Shown in pieces: positions 1-12,710 of a DNA stretch of 64,000 nt. The translations under genes and the position numbers were made by a program. Source of the stretch: Gadus chalcogrammus (lineage: Eukaryota > Chordata > Actinopteri > Gadiformes > Gadidae); the NCBI RefSeq assembly GCF_026213295.1, contig NC_079431.1, forward strand, positions 16,025,982-16,089,981. Reading direction: 5' to 3'. Position 1 is the stretch's first letter; each line of letters opens with the position of its first letter. The notes beneath the pieces are model-generated. The model was not told the DNA's origin. It saw nothing but the letters and a program-made list of their open reading frames with translations, and did no database searches.

Positions 1-3000
1 TTGGCGCTCGATTTGTCCATTTCAGACAGCTCCTCAAACACTTCTCTGAAAAACATGAAGCGTTCAAATCGTTGGAATGGAATGTCAGAAAAATTAGAAA
101 TCCAAATATGAGAAGCCAGTGTCACAGCCAAATATGTATACCAAATGTTTGGATATTACATAAATATTCGGGAATGAGTTTGTATGTTAAACGGTTAGCT
201 ACAGTGGTCTCACAGCAAAGCTGAACACAAAATACAATCTCATACAGAAGCACAAAGTCACAAAATAACAGAACATTCCCTCCCCCTCTAAGGCCCAACT
301 TGACCTTTGAATTGGCATTCACATTAGGGCTTTGACTTTTGCCCAAAAATGAGTTAGTAGTAAAGTAAAGTTAGTTTGTTTATTAATATTAATATTTGAA
401 TATATTCGAATATTTATTAATAATATTTTGACCATTGCCTTCAGTAAGACCTGGATTGGGCTTAGCGAGGTTTGTTTACGCTTTGCTATGGTTACCGGTC
501 TTGCGTGTTCCAAAGGTTTATTAGGTTTCTAACCCTGCGTTCACACCAAAAGATGCATTTGCTGCCCGAACGCGTTGACGCCTGAGTTTTGCGGCGCGTC
601 AAATCAAGTTTTGCGGCGCGTCAAAGTTTTGCGGCGCGTCAAAAGTTGAAATATTTCAACTCGAGCAGCATTTGACGCGCCGCAAAATACGTGAACGCGC
701 CCTTCGCCCGTGCCCGGCAGCGGGCACGGGCATGCCGCGCCGCAAATCAGATTGTGACGCGCCGCAAATCAAGTTTTGCTGCCCGTTTTCTCGGCAGCAA
801 ATGCTGCGGCAGCAAAGCAGCAACGCGTCTCTACATTCACTTTGAATGGGATCACGACTCGCGTCAACTTTTTGCATCTTTTGGTGTGAACGCAGGGTAA
901 TAAATCGCTTTCTAATCAATACTTCATTCACTGCCTCTTCCGTGGTCATTACAATATTATGAATAGACTGCGTCGGGTTCTCCGACGTCTCTCCCTTTTG
1001 GCCTGCCCATAACAGGTTCGAATATTAAGGGCTGCCTAATATTCATTAGAATTTTGATTTATTTTTTGATATTCTAATTATATTCGAATAACGAAGTTCG
1101 GAATCAAAGCCCTAATTCACATTGAGCACTTGAGAGGGAACACTCACTTCTGCATGTAGAAGAAGATGTAGCCACTGCGGTCTCGGTCACGCTGGACAGC
1201 AGACTCTTGCGTGCGAGATACGTCCAGGTCGTTGTAGGTCAGCCACGACTGCTTCTTCATGTCGAACACGTCGCTGATGTAGTGACCTGGTGGGAGACAA
1301 TCAAATCTTATTCAACACTGAACACATTTAACCAGATTTGCTGTGGTGGTTAATTGACTAAGGTCTGTTATCATAAGACTGCTTTCAGTTAACTGAGGCT
1401 GCCAATTTACCAACACATTTATTTACACATTACATTTAACGTAATGTGATTTAGGGCAAAATCTGCCGAAATAAAGCTGCTGCAGCTACAACTTTTTTTA
1501 ACCGTCTGCAATGTCGTCTCTTTAAGAAGAATGACAGTACATTCCATGTGGCATTACAAAGGAGAACACCACTGTACAGGTGTATTTACATATTAAGTTG
1601 TATTGCTCTGGTTGTGAAAAAAGGATGCTTAAAACCTACGGCCAAACCTTTGCAGTGGTTGTGTTTTCTGATTTGTTGTTTCTTGATTATTAGGGCCAAT
1701 GTAGTTAACACAGTATATTCCCTGACACACACTCACCAGAGGAGGAGCTGCTTCCTATGTGACTGACGACACTGATCAGCCTGAATGAGTTGGCTTGATG
1801 TCCACCCTGTGGGAATGAAGCATTCATTTAGTTTCAACAACCAAGCAGTGAAGCTGGTATGTCTGACAACAAAAGAATGTGTTTATTTGTAAGGCTCTGC
1901 ATATTTCAACTGATGAATTAACCCTAGCCACAACGGACCTACAATTAATCACTACATTGCTGTTATGTTGAGTGTGTTACAACGATGTGGGTGGAAGCAG
2001 ATGCACAACACATATTTGTAGGGGTTGCAGGAATTTTCTGTGGTCACAAGCCCAGAGGTTGGGAACCACTGGAGGAGCCTGAATAAAAGGAGGTGACCCT
2101 ATGGCCAGTACCTCAGCGTTCTTCTTGAGGTCCTCGGTCTCGGCCTCTGAGTACTCCATGTCCAGGACGTCCTCATTGCCCGAGTCCTCGTCTGAACACA
2201 GCAGCTCTGGCAGGGAGCTGTTGAACTCTGCAGGAGGATGACATATGGAGACTCATAAGAGAGCTGCTGTTGTCGACACAGCGATGAAGGAGTTCAGTTT
2301 TTAACGGCATTGTAACCAAGTCGTTTTTTTGGTTTATAAAGAAATGGTGAGGTACAGGTGGTGAGATGAGGGCATCTCGCTCAAGGGAGATTACATATGG
2401 GCCGTGGACAGTGGGACGGAACACAGTACCTTTCGGCTGGGAGTCAAACACCCAAACCTTTAGACTACCCTTCCCTTTTCAAACAATTGACCCATATTTA
2501 GTTTCAATCCATACCATTTCCTGATCAAATAACAAGCAGCAGTCTGCTTCTGAGGTTTCTGGTGCAGACGACAAACAAAAGACAAGAGATGGTTTGGCCC
2601 TTACCCTGTAGGCTGAGCTCTGTGGCCCTCTTCAGGTCATCGTCCTCCCTCAGCTCCTGGGCCTCCTAGGTAGAGAATCAAAACACAGCGGCTTAAAGAC
2701 GCTGTGGACCTTGACCCCATCAACTCGTTGTGATCGCGCTCAGATCTCTACGCTTTGTAAGACACATGCAACATGCAACATTACACATGCAATGTTAACG
2801 TAAATCCTCATCAAGTTTCGAGTCAGTGACATGACTATGACAATGCCAACAAGATTTCCAACGATATTTCCTATTCCAGGCTTTATCAACAGACTAAAAG
2901 CAAGCGAAGCAACTAAAGGGGATTAGTGCGCAGTGTTGTGTGGTGTTCATCAGAGCCAGCGGTGGTCGGGTCTTACGTGTTCCTGGAGGCTCTGGGCCAG

Positions 3001-6000
3001 GGCCTGCTGCAGCTCCTGTTCCTCCCTCTCCTGGTCCAGACTGTACTGCTGGACCCAGTCCAGCTCCCCCTGCTGGGCACTGTCGGGGGTCTGGTTCTCC
3101 TTGTTCTCGTCCATGGTCAGGTCCAGAGAGTCCAAAACGTCTGAAGAAATAAATGTTCAGGTTAGTTCAATGGAAGTCTGACTTCAAAGAAGTTCTGAGC
3201 TAATTAGCACATTTTGCGTATTATTTAATTTTTGGAAATTCCTTAATGGACTGCAGCAGATGCAAATTGTTAGTCTAATTCACAGAATTGACCTTACAAC
3301 ATAGTCATATACATACAGAAAAAATTCTGATACAACTATACCAGAAATTGTAACTAGATTTAATAAAAAAGTAAAAAATATTAAAAGAGGAAATAAAATG
3401 AACCAGAACCAAATTTCCATTAGTTTTTTCAAAATGATGACTGAATTCTGTACACTAAAATTGTATCAATGTATATCCCAACACCATAGACGGATACGAC
3501 ACATATCCGTGCCAAATCCAATATTGGCACATTGGCTAAAACATTTACTGGTTGGGCTGCAATGATGATGTACTTTAAATGTTTTAAAGTAGAAGGTTAA
3601 GAGTTGTTCAGTGCTCCTCCGCTACCTGCAGGCTGTTTGTTGTCCGCCTCCAGCAGCTCCGTGTGGTAGGCCAGGTCCTGGGCGTCCGTGTCTCCGAAGC
3701 CCGTGTCGGGGCTGTTGGTGGGCTCGTCCTCTATGGGGAGCGGGGCCGAGAGCGCCGCCTCCTGCCGGCTCATCTCCAGCACGGCGGCCAGCATCTCATC
3801 GTCGTTGAAGTCACTCTGCTCGACGGCAACAGCACGCTGAACGACAATATAATCAATTAGTTCATTGACAAATTTAATTAAGGCCTAGATCATTGGATAA
3901 ATCAGTTTATAATTAGGGGCATGTTTTTTGATTTTGAGTGGAGTAACATGATGCATAAAAGTAGAACTTAAAACAATGATAATTGGATGAGATCAAGTCT
4001 ACCTCCCGCTATCCAATTCAAACAATATGATTGGTTGACAATTGTGGCTAGTTCTCGTCGTCAAATTTTGGTTAAAGACAGCTTAAAACATTTGTATTAG
4101 TACTAGTTCCTTTTGCTGCACATAGACACAAACCTAAAGCACTTCTGAGAACATGACCCCAACTCAAGCGCCCCCCCCCAAAAAAAAAAGCACTCAGCAC
4201 ATACGTCACAGGCTCCTACTTTAAAAGCCAATCGGTGGTCTTCCTAAGTGGATATATTAAAAGGTTTTTTGAACACCTCCTCCGTTCGCACCTCCTCCGT
4301 TCGCACCTCCTCCGTTCGCTCCTCCTCCTCGGCCAGACACTCGCTGAGGCGTCTCTTGCGGCTGTTCACCCTCCTGCTGAGCTCCTCCTCGCTGTCAGAG
4401 TCCAGCAGGGCCGACGTGCAGCCGGGGTTAGCCGCCTTGCCCCCAGGCCTCCTATATAGACAGGACAGGCTTGGCGGTGAGCTCTTCACTCTGGTTCACT
4501 CTGTAGAACCGACACTTATGGTTCAACTCCGTTAGTCTTACCTGGGAGCTGTTGAGGAAGAGTTGACAGACTGCGAGGTCTTCAGTGTTCGAGAACTTCA
4601 AGTAAAATACAGAAAATGTTGAGTTGGCTTTTGCGTCGTCTTTTGTTTTTTTTCCGCTGAATATGTGTGCCCACATTAAAAAAAGAATATCCAATCCCAT
4701 ATGACATTCACAACAGCAGCATCAGCATCATCATTAAGGGTTAACTTGCGGGGGTCTTACAGGGCGGACTGGGCGCTCCAGCCCAGGTTGAGGGGGGCTC
4801 GCGTGGCTTCTGTACAGTGGGACAGGAGGGTCAGGTAGCGGGGAATGACCACCTGCTGACCCAGCTTGCTGTTCAGGGACAGCTGGGCATTGAAGCTGTA
4901 GCGCTTCAGGTGCAGGATCAGCACTCTGTGGGGAGACGCGGGGAGAGATTAAGCCCCGGGCCACAGGGAGCATTCATTAGTGTTAGTGGGACTAGGGGTT
5001 TAAGTTGATCCACCAAAAACCTTCTTCAAACCTTCTCTCCTAAGTGGATCAACTCGAAATCATTAAAACCTGTCATCCAGACACCTGTAGCCACTGTTCC
5101 AGTGGGAATTTTGAACTATATGGAAACCGTTTGACATGAAAACAGTGAATTCACATTTAGCTGGCATAGTGTGGACATGGCCTAAGAGTTCAAGAAATAT
5201 TCTACAGGAGTGCACTGTATGATGGGACGGTTGTGTTCAACGTGGATTTACCGTGGAAGTTTGCTGAATTTATGCGTCACGGTTGCGGCTTTTCCGTTGC
5301 ACTTCTCACACGAGTACTCGATTTCCTCCATCTGCCAAAAGACGTACATGTATTTAACTCACTGTTCACCCAGTCCATTAGCAGGCAGCGGCTTCTGAAC
5401 GGGACTAAACAACAGACAGACGCCATCGTGTCTCCACCACCTCCCCCCCAGCTAGTGGGAGTCCTGCTCACCCTGAAGAAGAGGTCTAGGGAGTCCTGGA
5501 TGGAGCGCAGCGGCAGGGTGTTCTTCCGGCGGGGCAGGTCGATTGACAGGTCGTTGAACTGCTCCCTCTTGGTCACCACCTCCCCACAGCTGGAACCCAA
5601 CATACCAAATGACAAGGTACCATCGTTAGACCCCAATCAATTACGTCAGTGTTAGATTAGATCAAATATACAACATACGTGGGAGTTACCCCTGAACCAG
5701 TTTATGCTATTGTTACATTCAAACAAACACCTCACCCTTTACAAGTGATGGTGTGTTGAACTTCAAACTCCATGTTGACCGCCACGGGACACGTGTAGAT
5801 GCGCGACGTGTCCGTCTCCTCCCCGGGCTCAGCCTTGCCAGATGCTGGCGCCGTTGAGGTCGCCCCCTGCTGGCTGTCGTCCCACGCTGCGGGGGAGGTG
5901 GACGCAGACCCTGCCGCCGCCTCATTCTTCCAGCTCTTGTTCATCTTCTCCACGTCCTCCTTCAGTTGGTCCAGACACTGGCTGAGGAACTCGTGGGCAT

Positions 6001-9000
6001 CCTGGTGCAGGGAGGAAGGAGGAATGGCTATGTGAAAGTGCCTCCATAAATAGAGCCGCACCTGCGACTAAAGTTGTGTGTTTGAAGAAGGAATAAGTCC
6101 CGGCAGCGTTCTCACGTTCTGCATGTATCCCGAGAAGCGTTCTGCGGTGGCAGAGATGGCGCTCTTCACTTTCCTCAGCAGGTCCTTCTTGGTCTCAGGA
6201 CAGCCCACGTCCTTCTTCACCATAAGGTGGGCAAAGCGTCTGGGATGAGGGGGTACAAGATGTAGAACAGTAATTTACCACTGAATTCAGCATGAGTGCC
6301 AAGCACTCATGTGATTGTAAAGTTTATACTCAGCTTATTTGCCACACGTGTCGTTTTGGTTTTCGACAAAGCCAATTTAAAGTTCCAACGGTCCAAAACT
6401 TATTTAACCAGGTAGAAATTGATCGAGATTAAAATCTCTTTTACGGGAATGACCTGGCCAAGAACTTAAATGGACTACATCAAGCACCTTCTTGCTAATA
6501 AAGTAGCGTGTTTTTTGACACATATCGCCTCAATTGTGAGTCTTGTGGAATAGAGATTTGGATTGATGGCATAGGGAATGCAGTGTAAAACTAATTCACT
6601 TTTAATAAGCGTCTATGAACACAAATTAAACACCAGTCAGATCCATTCCACCCCAGCTGGAATTTAAAAGGACAATTCCGTGTTAAACACTCTATTTCAT
6701 CCTAGACAAACAAGAAAGGGGGCTCAATGTTCAAAATACCCGAATTGTCCTAAAAATGCACGATGCTGGAAGCCCAATCCACTAGTGTTCCTCAAAGATA
6801 AGAGGGTACTTTATTGATTCCAGATGGGAAATTAGGGTGAAACAGCAGCAAGAAACAACAAGAATTCAACACTAATCAAACCACACTACAAATGTCCAAG
6901 TACCTGAGCAGTGCGTTGATGGGCACCTTTTTCCAGGGGATGCCCTGTCTCAGCATGTCAGTGGAGAACGAGGGGAGGCTGAACAGGGACTGCAAAATGG
7001 CGTTCATGTAGCATGTGTTTCCCAGATTGGAAAACCTACAAAAGAACAAGAATGTATAACAATAATAATCACAGATTATTTGTCTAGCACTTATTGAGGT
7101 ATTGCTTTAATTCTGTCCATCGTTTTTGCTCTCTGATAATAAAGGTTTTCCCAAATTATAAAGTTCAGCTCCGACCAGCAGCTACTATCAGGGGTTTTTC
7201 TAGAAAAAAAAAGTAGCAGGGAGCAGACCCCTGCGCAAAGCCGAGGGAGCAACGCGACCGAGGCGGGGGATGGTGTGGAAGGGGGGTCTCCCCCTTCCAC
7301 GGCGCGAAGCCTTTGAAAAAATAATGATTAAATGGTACATTCTGAGGCTATCTTAGAGAGAAATTCTAGCTCTTGTGGTCATCCTGAAAAACTAAAATAC
7401 TATCAACTTTTGGTAGACTTGTACAACTTTACCCTGTAAATAAACACGACAAATTTCAAAAATATTGGCTAAACTTTTATTAAGTAGGACAAATCACAAC
7501 AGCAGCCGTCTGTTCCTGAGACTGCCCCAACGGCTCACTGCCTTGTCAAAATCAAATTGATCAATTGCAGGCCCCTCAATACTGATCCTGAGGAGGTGGT
7601 TCAGGGTAGCGTTAGTCATGGTAGACCTCCTGTGCCATGCCTCTATGGAACAAGTTTTGGGGCTCTCGAGTCAATAATGGCGACGCTATAGAAATGTTAC
7701 TATTGTTGTCGTTTTCAGTTTTGCACTTTGCAGACGGTCCCTAAGCTCGCGGCTGAAAGCCGACTGCTCGTAGAAGCCAATGCAATTCAGTTTTGCACTT
7801 TGCAGACGGTCCCTAAGCTCGCGGCTGAAAGCCGACTGCTCGTAGAAGCCAATGCAATTCACCGTTCGCTAAAGACGGCTCGTTTGGATGAAAACTATGT
7901 TGTAGCTGGTTCTCTGGGTTACTACACTTTTATTGGGCTAATTCGGCCCTTCAGCTGCCATTTAGTTCCCTGCTACGGGTTCCCTGGTAACAGGGAACCC
8001 TGTTCGACTGTTCGTTTTGCTCTCGCAAAACTCTTGATCAACACTATTTCTGTCGTTCATTGAAACCGCTTTGTGCAGAGAGAACTGGAATGGTCTTGTA
8101 TACTTGCTTAGCATCTTAGCGCCTAGACCAAAAACCCATTCAAATACATAGTAGCTAGCTAGCTAGCTGCTAATAACTTTAACGTTAGCATGTCGACTCG
8201 GTCTGGGAAACTCCAATTCGGATCGGAATATTTTTGGAGTAATTATAAGTTATTTGAGGATCAGACACATTGTCAGGTGGTGGTGTTGGGATATTTTCGC
8301 GGAGAAAAGATCGTTTTGAGAAATAGTGTATGTTGTACAGCAGCATGTAAGTACAGATCCAAGTCTGACAGGTTCAGTCGGCATTTCGGTAGGATGGCGC
8401 ACGCCGGGAGTATCGGGGCGCAGCGCCCCTGTTCCCTTGTTTAGAAAAAACCCTGACTATTGTTTATAATAGCTATTATAATCTGCCAAAAAAAGGCATA
8501 TAACTGCAGTACATGTGAATTTACATTAGAGGGCAGAAGGGCAGAGGGCCCAATGTAAACATTGCTCATAGCTTATACCAAATTAATTTATTTGATAAAG
8601 ACAATCGCAGTGCTTTCCATGACCATTTATGTGATCAAATAACTGTTCACATAGCACTCAAAACGGCAACAACTTCTTTAGCCAGAAAAGAAGAAATTAA
8701 AATTTAAAGCAAGAGTGTTTAGGGACTCCCAGTGGTATATTCTTACCCCTGCAGTGGTGCTTGTGGCTGGGTGAGCGTTGAGGGCCTCTGCTTGTTCCAG
8801 CCACCGTAGTCCACAGAGGACCGGACCTTCTTGAAGGGGGTGGAGTGGTTGGGCAACACAAGACTCCTCTTGGCGGCAGGGCTCTGGGTGGTACTAGAGG
8901 GTCTGGGGGGTTGAGGAAGCAGAGTTGTGTTGAGTACGAGTGCAGTATAATTTGCATGCTGTAATTAAAGCAATAAGAAAGGTTTCCAGAAACCTTTCTT

Positions 9001-11632
9001 ATTGCTTTAAGCCAAATAAAACATCTCCAGGTTTACACTTCCTTGTGTTTGACCTGGCTATCTTTGCTTGTAAAGACATATGGTATCTCTATTTTCTTTC
9101 ACTAATTCTACTTATGGGCCTGGTCAACCACTAAGCAGTTGTAATCTGCCTAGTTTTCTTTATAGTTGGTTTCCTTTTTACACAATATGGTAAAAACAGG
9201 CATATACAATAACAAAGGTTGTGTACTGCTGAATCATTATGGGAGGATGCCAAAGCAACAACAATATGTTTATTTGAATCACAGTAACTCAGTAAAATAA
9301 TTTAATATTTAATAAACACGTCATGCTGTACCTTTCCAGGAAAGAGTGGTTCTGGCCGAAGTCCTTGGTCACAGATCTGCTGCCGTAAAACAATGATGGC
9401 TGGAGGGGACCACCCAGAGGGGCTGAAGGAGACGACAAGAACAGCAGTTCAATCAAAAACGTCTGTGGTCATAACAGAGTCAATCGTCAAAAGAGCAGGG
9501 GTTCTAACCCCTGTGTCCTTGCCCAATTCACATCTGGCTCTGCCCATCATTCTCTTGTATCTAAATGGACGGTTACATTCTTCACCTCATCACTGGTGAG
9601 GGATGAGGTGTCAAACACATTGCAATTATCGTATTTCTAATTGGGAAAACTTTAAGAGGATCTAGTATTTCATGTTCCAAGCCATGAATCTGACAAAAGA
9701 GATGGGAAAAGTGTGCTTTGGGAAATAGGGGATCTTCCTACCCGAACTTCGGTTCTCCTCCGACTGTTTCAACTTGTCCTTGCAACTGACAAGAAACTTT
9801 CTGGATGGGTCTGAGGTGGCCTTGTTGTTGCTATGGAGAGAAGATTGAACGGATGGTGATAATTATCCACATAAGTCACTTACAGGTCAAGTTGACACAT
9901 AATACAATTTAGCCAAAGCATAATTTCTGAGTTAGCATAGTCACCAACCAACATAAGCATTTTATTGGCTACAGATTGTGAAAACTTTTTTTCACAGCAG
10001 CATTAATGCCATGCTCTACCAGTTGACAGGACATCAGATTGGATCATATCGGGTATATCTACCTTGATGAGTCGTTTTCCTTAGGGTAGTCTTCATTTAT
10101 GTCGCTTTCAGGATTCATGAGTCTCTTCCTCCACTCACCCCTGATTAGGAAAATACACTCATGAAAAGATAACAGCAACCGTACAAACGATACTGTCCCA
10201 ACCACAACATTGATGTCGCAGCACTTTATTATTGATATAATTTATTATAGATATTTTACCAATGCAACACATGTCTTGAATGCTTAGAGTGCTATTCCAC
10301 GCAAGAGAGACTGATACAATGAGAATACTCAATCTTTAGGATCTATGATCCAGGAGCCCACGAATGTCCACCCTTACCTGTTCTCAGAGAGGCCAGCACG
10401 GGTGGGGGTGGAGGAAGCTCGGCTTGGGCTGCCCAGGGGCTTACGGGGGGCCTCCTCCCTGCCTTCCACACTCTGTCGCCTGGGTGTTGTCTAGTGGATA
10501 GGGAGCACATTGGTAGAGAAATGGGTTCTTCTGCATCCACTTACTGGGTAGAACCTGGGTATTTCTGGACATTTGGTGTTGCTGGTTACCTGTCTCTCTC
10601 CCGGTGGACTGGTCTCATTCTTAACAGCGCGATTCCCCAGAACACTGAAGCTGGCACTTCCCTGGCAGGATTTTGGATCTAGTATGGTAAATGTATATGA
10701 ACATTTAGTTGTTCTATTCATGAAGGTATTCATTTACACAGGTAATTAAGAAGCCAGTTGGGATTATGGCTCTTGCTCAAGGATGCATACAGCTCAGACT
10801 GTGGCATTGGACTTATTGCCTTTCCACTTGCGAGTCAAACAGCATTGCCTCCTAACCATCCTTCACCACTCCTGACTATCCAGTCTCTTGCCCCGTACAA
10901 CACTTCCACAGTAAATTAGTAAAACACATTTAATAATCAACTAAAGTTGGTACTCCTGAAAAACTTTGCTTTTGAACTGCTGCTTAAGCACTGCACCATA
11001 TCAGTATAGTAGAGAAACAGTGTGTGTGTGCTTACTCTGCTTGCCCTGCTTCACCTTCTCCAGGTACTCCTTGGTCTTCTGGACCAAGGACACAGGCAGC
11101 CTATCCAGAGTGATGATGCTGCTGTCCTTCAGTGTCACCATGATGCGACTCATACTCTGGGAAATCTGCTTCACGTTCTGGTGGAGCTAAAAACAACAAT
11201 GACAACGTTGTTGTCGTTAACGCACACAGTAATAAAATACAACTTTAATACTGTGTTAAAGTGTAGATGTTTAACACCTACACCTATTAAACCCATTTGG
11301 TTAGTTTTAACCAATACTGCTCTTTTTAAGTACACAATTGTATCATGCATGCTTCTATGTAGTATACCCCATATCTGCCTTGCAGTTCCTTCATTTGAAG
11401 AGTTAAAAGAAAGCAGTACATCAATCAGAAAGTAGAATATGAAAAAGTGTCTCATGTTTACCTGAAAGGTTTTCGGTGGTCCACCGCAGTTGAATCTAAG
11501 GGAAAGGCTGCTTTTGTTGTCCTTCTCCAGGATTTCAAAGGCTCCCTCTTTCCACCTGGTGGTGCCCAGGTCGATGCTGTTGAAGCGTATCTGGACATCA
11601 CCGCAGGAGAGTTTAGTCACTGCGGCTGCCAT
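1..11632 (-). CDS. usp37: USP37, ubiquitin-specific protease 37 (C-terminus off the window)
   Basis: USP37 is a cysteine deubiquitinase that removes K11- and K48-linked ubiquitin from cell-cycle substrates such as cyclin A (family knowledge). I joined 22 coding exons, all in frame: 11462-11632, 11036-11186, 10590-10678, 10378-10490, 10063-10140, 9742-9830, 9332-9422, 8747-8893, 6904-7035, 6116-6239, 5736-6001, 5472-5589, 5252-5331, 4761-4925, about 4277-4451, 3626-3815, 2977-3140, 2605-2665, 2112-2227, 1737-1806, 1148-1286, 1-45. Order: N-terminal PH-like region (about 1-105), low-complexity linker, then the USP domain. Its Cys box LGNTCYMNAILQ has catalytic Cys near residue 318, the His box SSGHYISDV has His near 865, and the zinc-ribbon cysteines CGE and CEKC are seen. 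Three ubiquitin-interacting motifs lie near 664-685, 765-781 and 786-803. About 924 codons are visible; the human protein has 979 residues. The start is the only ATG ahead of the conserved N-terminus. Confidence 0.96.
533..897. mobile_element. Harbinger-like MITE in the last USP37 intron
   Basis: A 365-bp element is bounded by near-perfect terminal inverted repeats of about 25 bp, starting CCCTGCGTTCACACCAAAAG at the left end with its complement at the right. It is flanked on both sides by TAA (530-532 and 898-900). A 3-bp TWA target duplication is the mark of PIF/Harbinger elements. Inside are repeats of TTTTGCGGCGCGTCAAA and a short palindrome around AAATATTT. It has no transposase, so it is a non-autonomous copy. 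Confidence 0.8.
4277..4321 (-). repeat. usp37: 15-bp tandem repeat at a USP37 exon end
   Basis: Three near-identical 15-bp units (CACCTCCTCCGTTCG on the plus strand) sit at the 3' end of the USP37 exon ending near 4277. On the coding strand they read in frame as Thr-Glu-Glu-Val-Arg. Each unit contains a GAG|GTG that could act as a splice donor, so three donor sites 15 bp apart are possible. All three keep the frame. Confidence 0.75.
7189..8455. mobile_element. DNA transposon with inverted ends in a USP37 intron
   Basis: A 1267-bp segment starts CAGGGGTTTTTCTAG and ends with the near-complement TAGAAAAAACCCTG. Both sides carry the pentamer ACTAT (7184-7188 and 8456-8460), which looks like a target duplication. 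Inside is a 72-bp unit duplicated in tandem (about 7714-7857) and an 84-codon open frame (8190-8444) without a domain I recognise. The ends resemble hAT termini, but hAT elements duplicate 8 bp and only 5 bp match here, so the superfamily is uncertain. Confidence 0.6.
8965..9010. repeat. Perfect 22-bp inverted repeat (hairpin)
   Basis: TTAAAGCAATAAGAAAGG plus TTTC is followed, after a 2-nt gap CA, by its exact reverse complement. It lies in the USP37 intron just upstream (in the transcribed sense) of the exon at 8747-8893. The stem is shorter and the loop tighter than a normal microRNA precursor. A collapsed MITE end pair is a likelier origin. Confidence 0.7.
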
Positions 11633-12710
11633 GGTTCACTGTTCAGTTGGCCCACCTCGAACCTGGATCAATTGATCTGAGGGATCAGGAACATTGTTGA
11701 GGAAATGAGAACACTGAAAGTAAATACTCAATAACTTTTGGATTCAGATTAATTCACTTATTACAGGGAGAAGCTAGCTAACATATCTATTTATCTTTGG
11801 AAAATACTGTATATTATATTAAACAAACACACACACATACGTGACAGTTGAGGTAACGTTAGCCATTATTGACAATATCACATTGCACAGGTTATAGGAC
11901 TAAATTTAAACTAGTTGTGATTTTTAAATTGTTCGTAACGAACCGTTGCAGTTTGACATGAAAGCATGATATAAGTCAATTGGAAGCAGAAGAAAAAATG
12001 CACAGCAGATTCCCTACAATTACACCTATGGGGTGATACAAGTCCCCACTAACACTTGCTTGATAGACGAATGTGAATTGCAAAACATAACATTCGCTTA
12101 CGACCACTGTCCATCTTTAAGTCAGCCCACACCAGAGCTCTAAATGGAAGAGTGTACCCCAAGTAGCGGCTATCCCCGTTAGCAGGCTAATGGTCATCAT
12201 CATCACACAACCTGCAGCTCTGCTCGCTGGCCGAGCTGCTCAATATAAACATAGAATACAATTCAACGAAAAACAACACCATTCAATAACAGACTAGAGG
12301 ACGATATCTTCGGGTTTTCTTGTGCAGCGGGGGTGGCTCCATTTGCACTCACATAAAAGTAATGCTAATTTGATGTCAGCGTTGCAGCTAATGTCACCAG
12401 TGTAGCCAGCCTGCTAGCGTTAGCAGCGCGGGCTTCTTCGCAGGCCCCGGTGTTGCCAGTGTTAGCATTAGCTCTCTAGCCGGCTAGCTAACGGGCTCGT
12501 CCGCGTCTTGATTGTCGTGTTGCTGATGAAAACATGAAGCCTCACTCAATGAACCGCGTCGCGACTCCCTTACCTCTGGGTTGTATGTCCTCTTCTCCAA
12601 ACTTTCCGACCCCTGTATTGCTACTGTATATCCGTATAGAGCAGAAAGCGTGTTTTGCCGGCTTTCCCGTCCTGCGCAGCTGTGCTGTTCTGTTGTTGAC
12701 GGACTGCACT
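11633..12710 (-). promoter_or_regulatory. usp37: USP37 5' UTR exons and promoter side
   Basis: The first coding exon continues upstream as 5' UTR to about 11676, where CT (an AG acceptor on the minus strand) follows. A likely non-coding first exon starts at 12574, where the plus strand reads TTAC, the complement of a GTAA donor. It extends into the GC-rich block near 12700. The intron between them holds no recognisable gene. The exact transcription start cannot be read from the sequence. Confidence 0.45.

Noticed and set aside
10590..10661. USP37 exon with an acceptor at 10661
   Set aside because: That boundary puts the reading frame into a stop; extending to 10678 restores phase and the residues NPKSCQGSASF.
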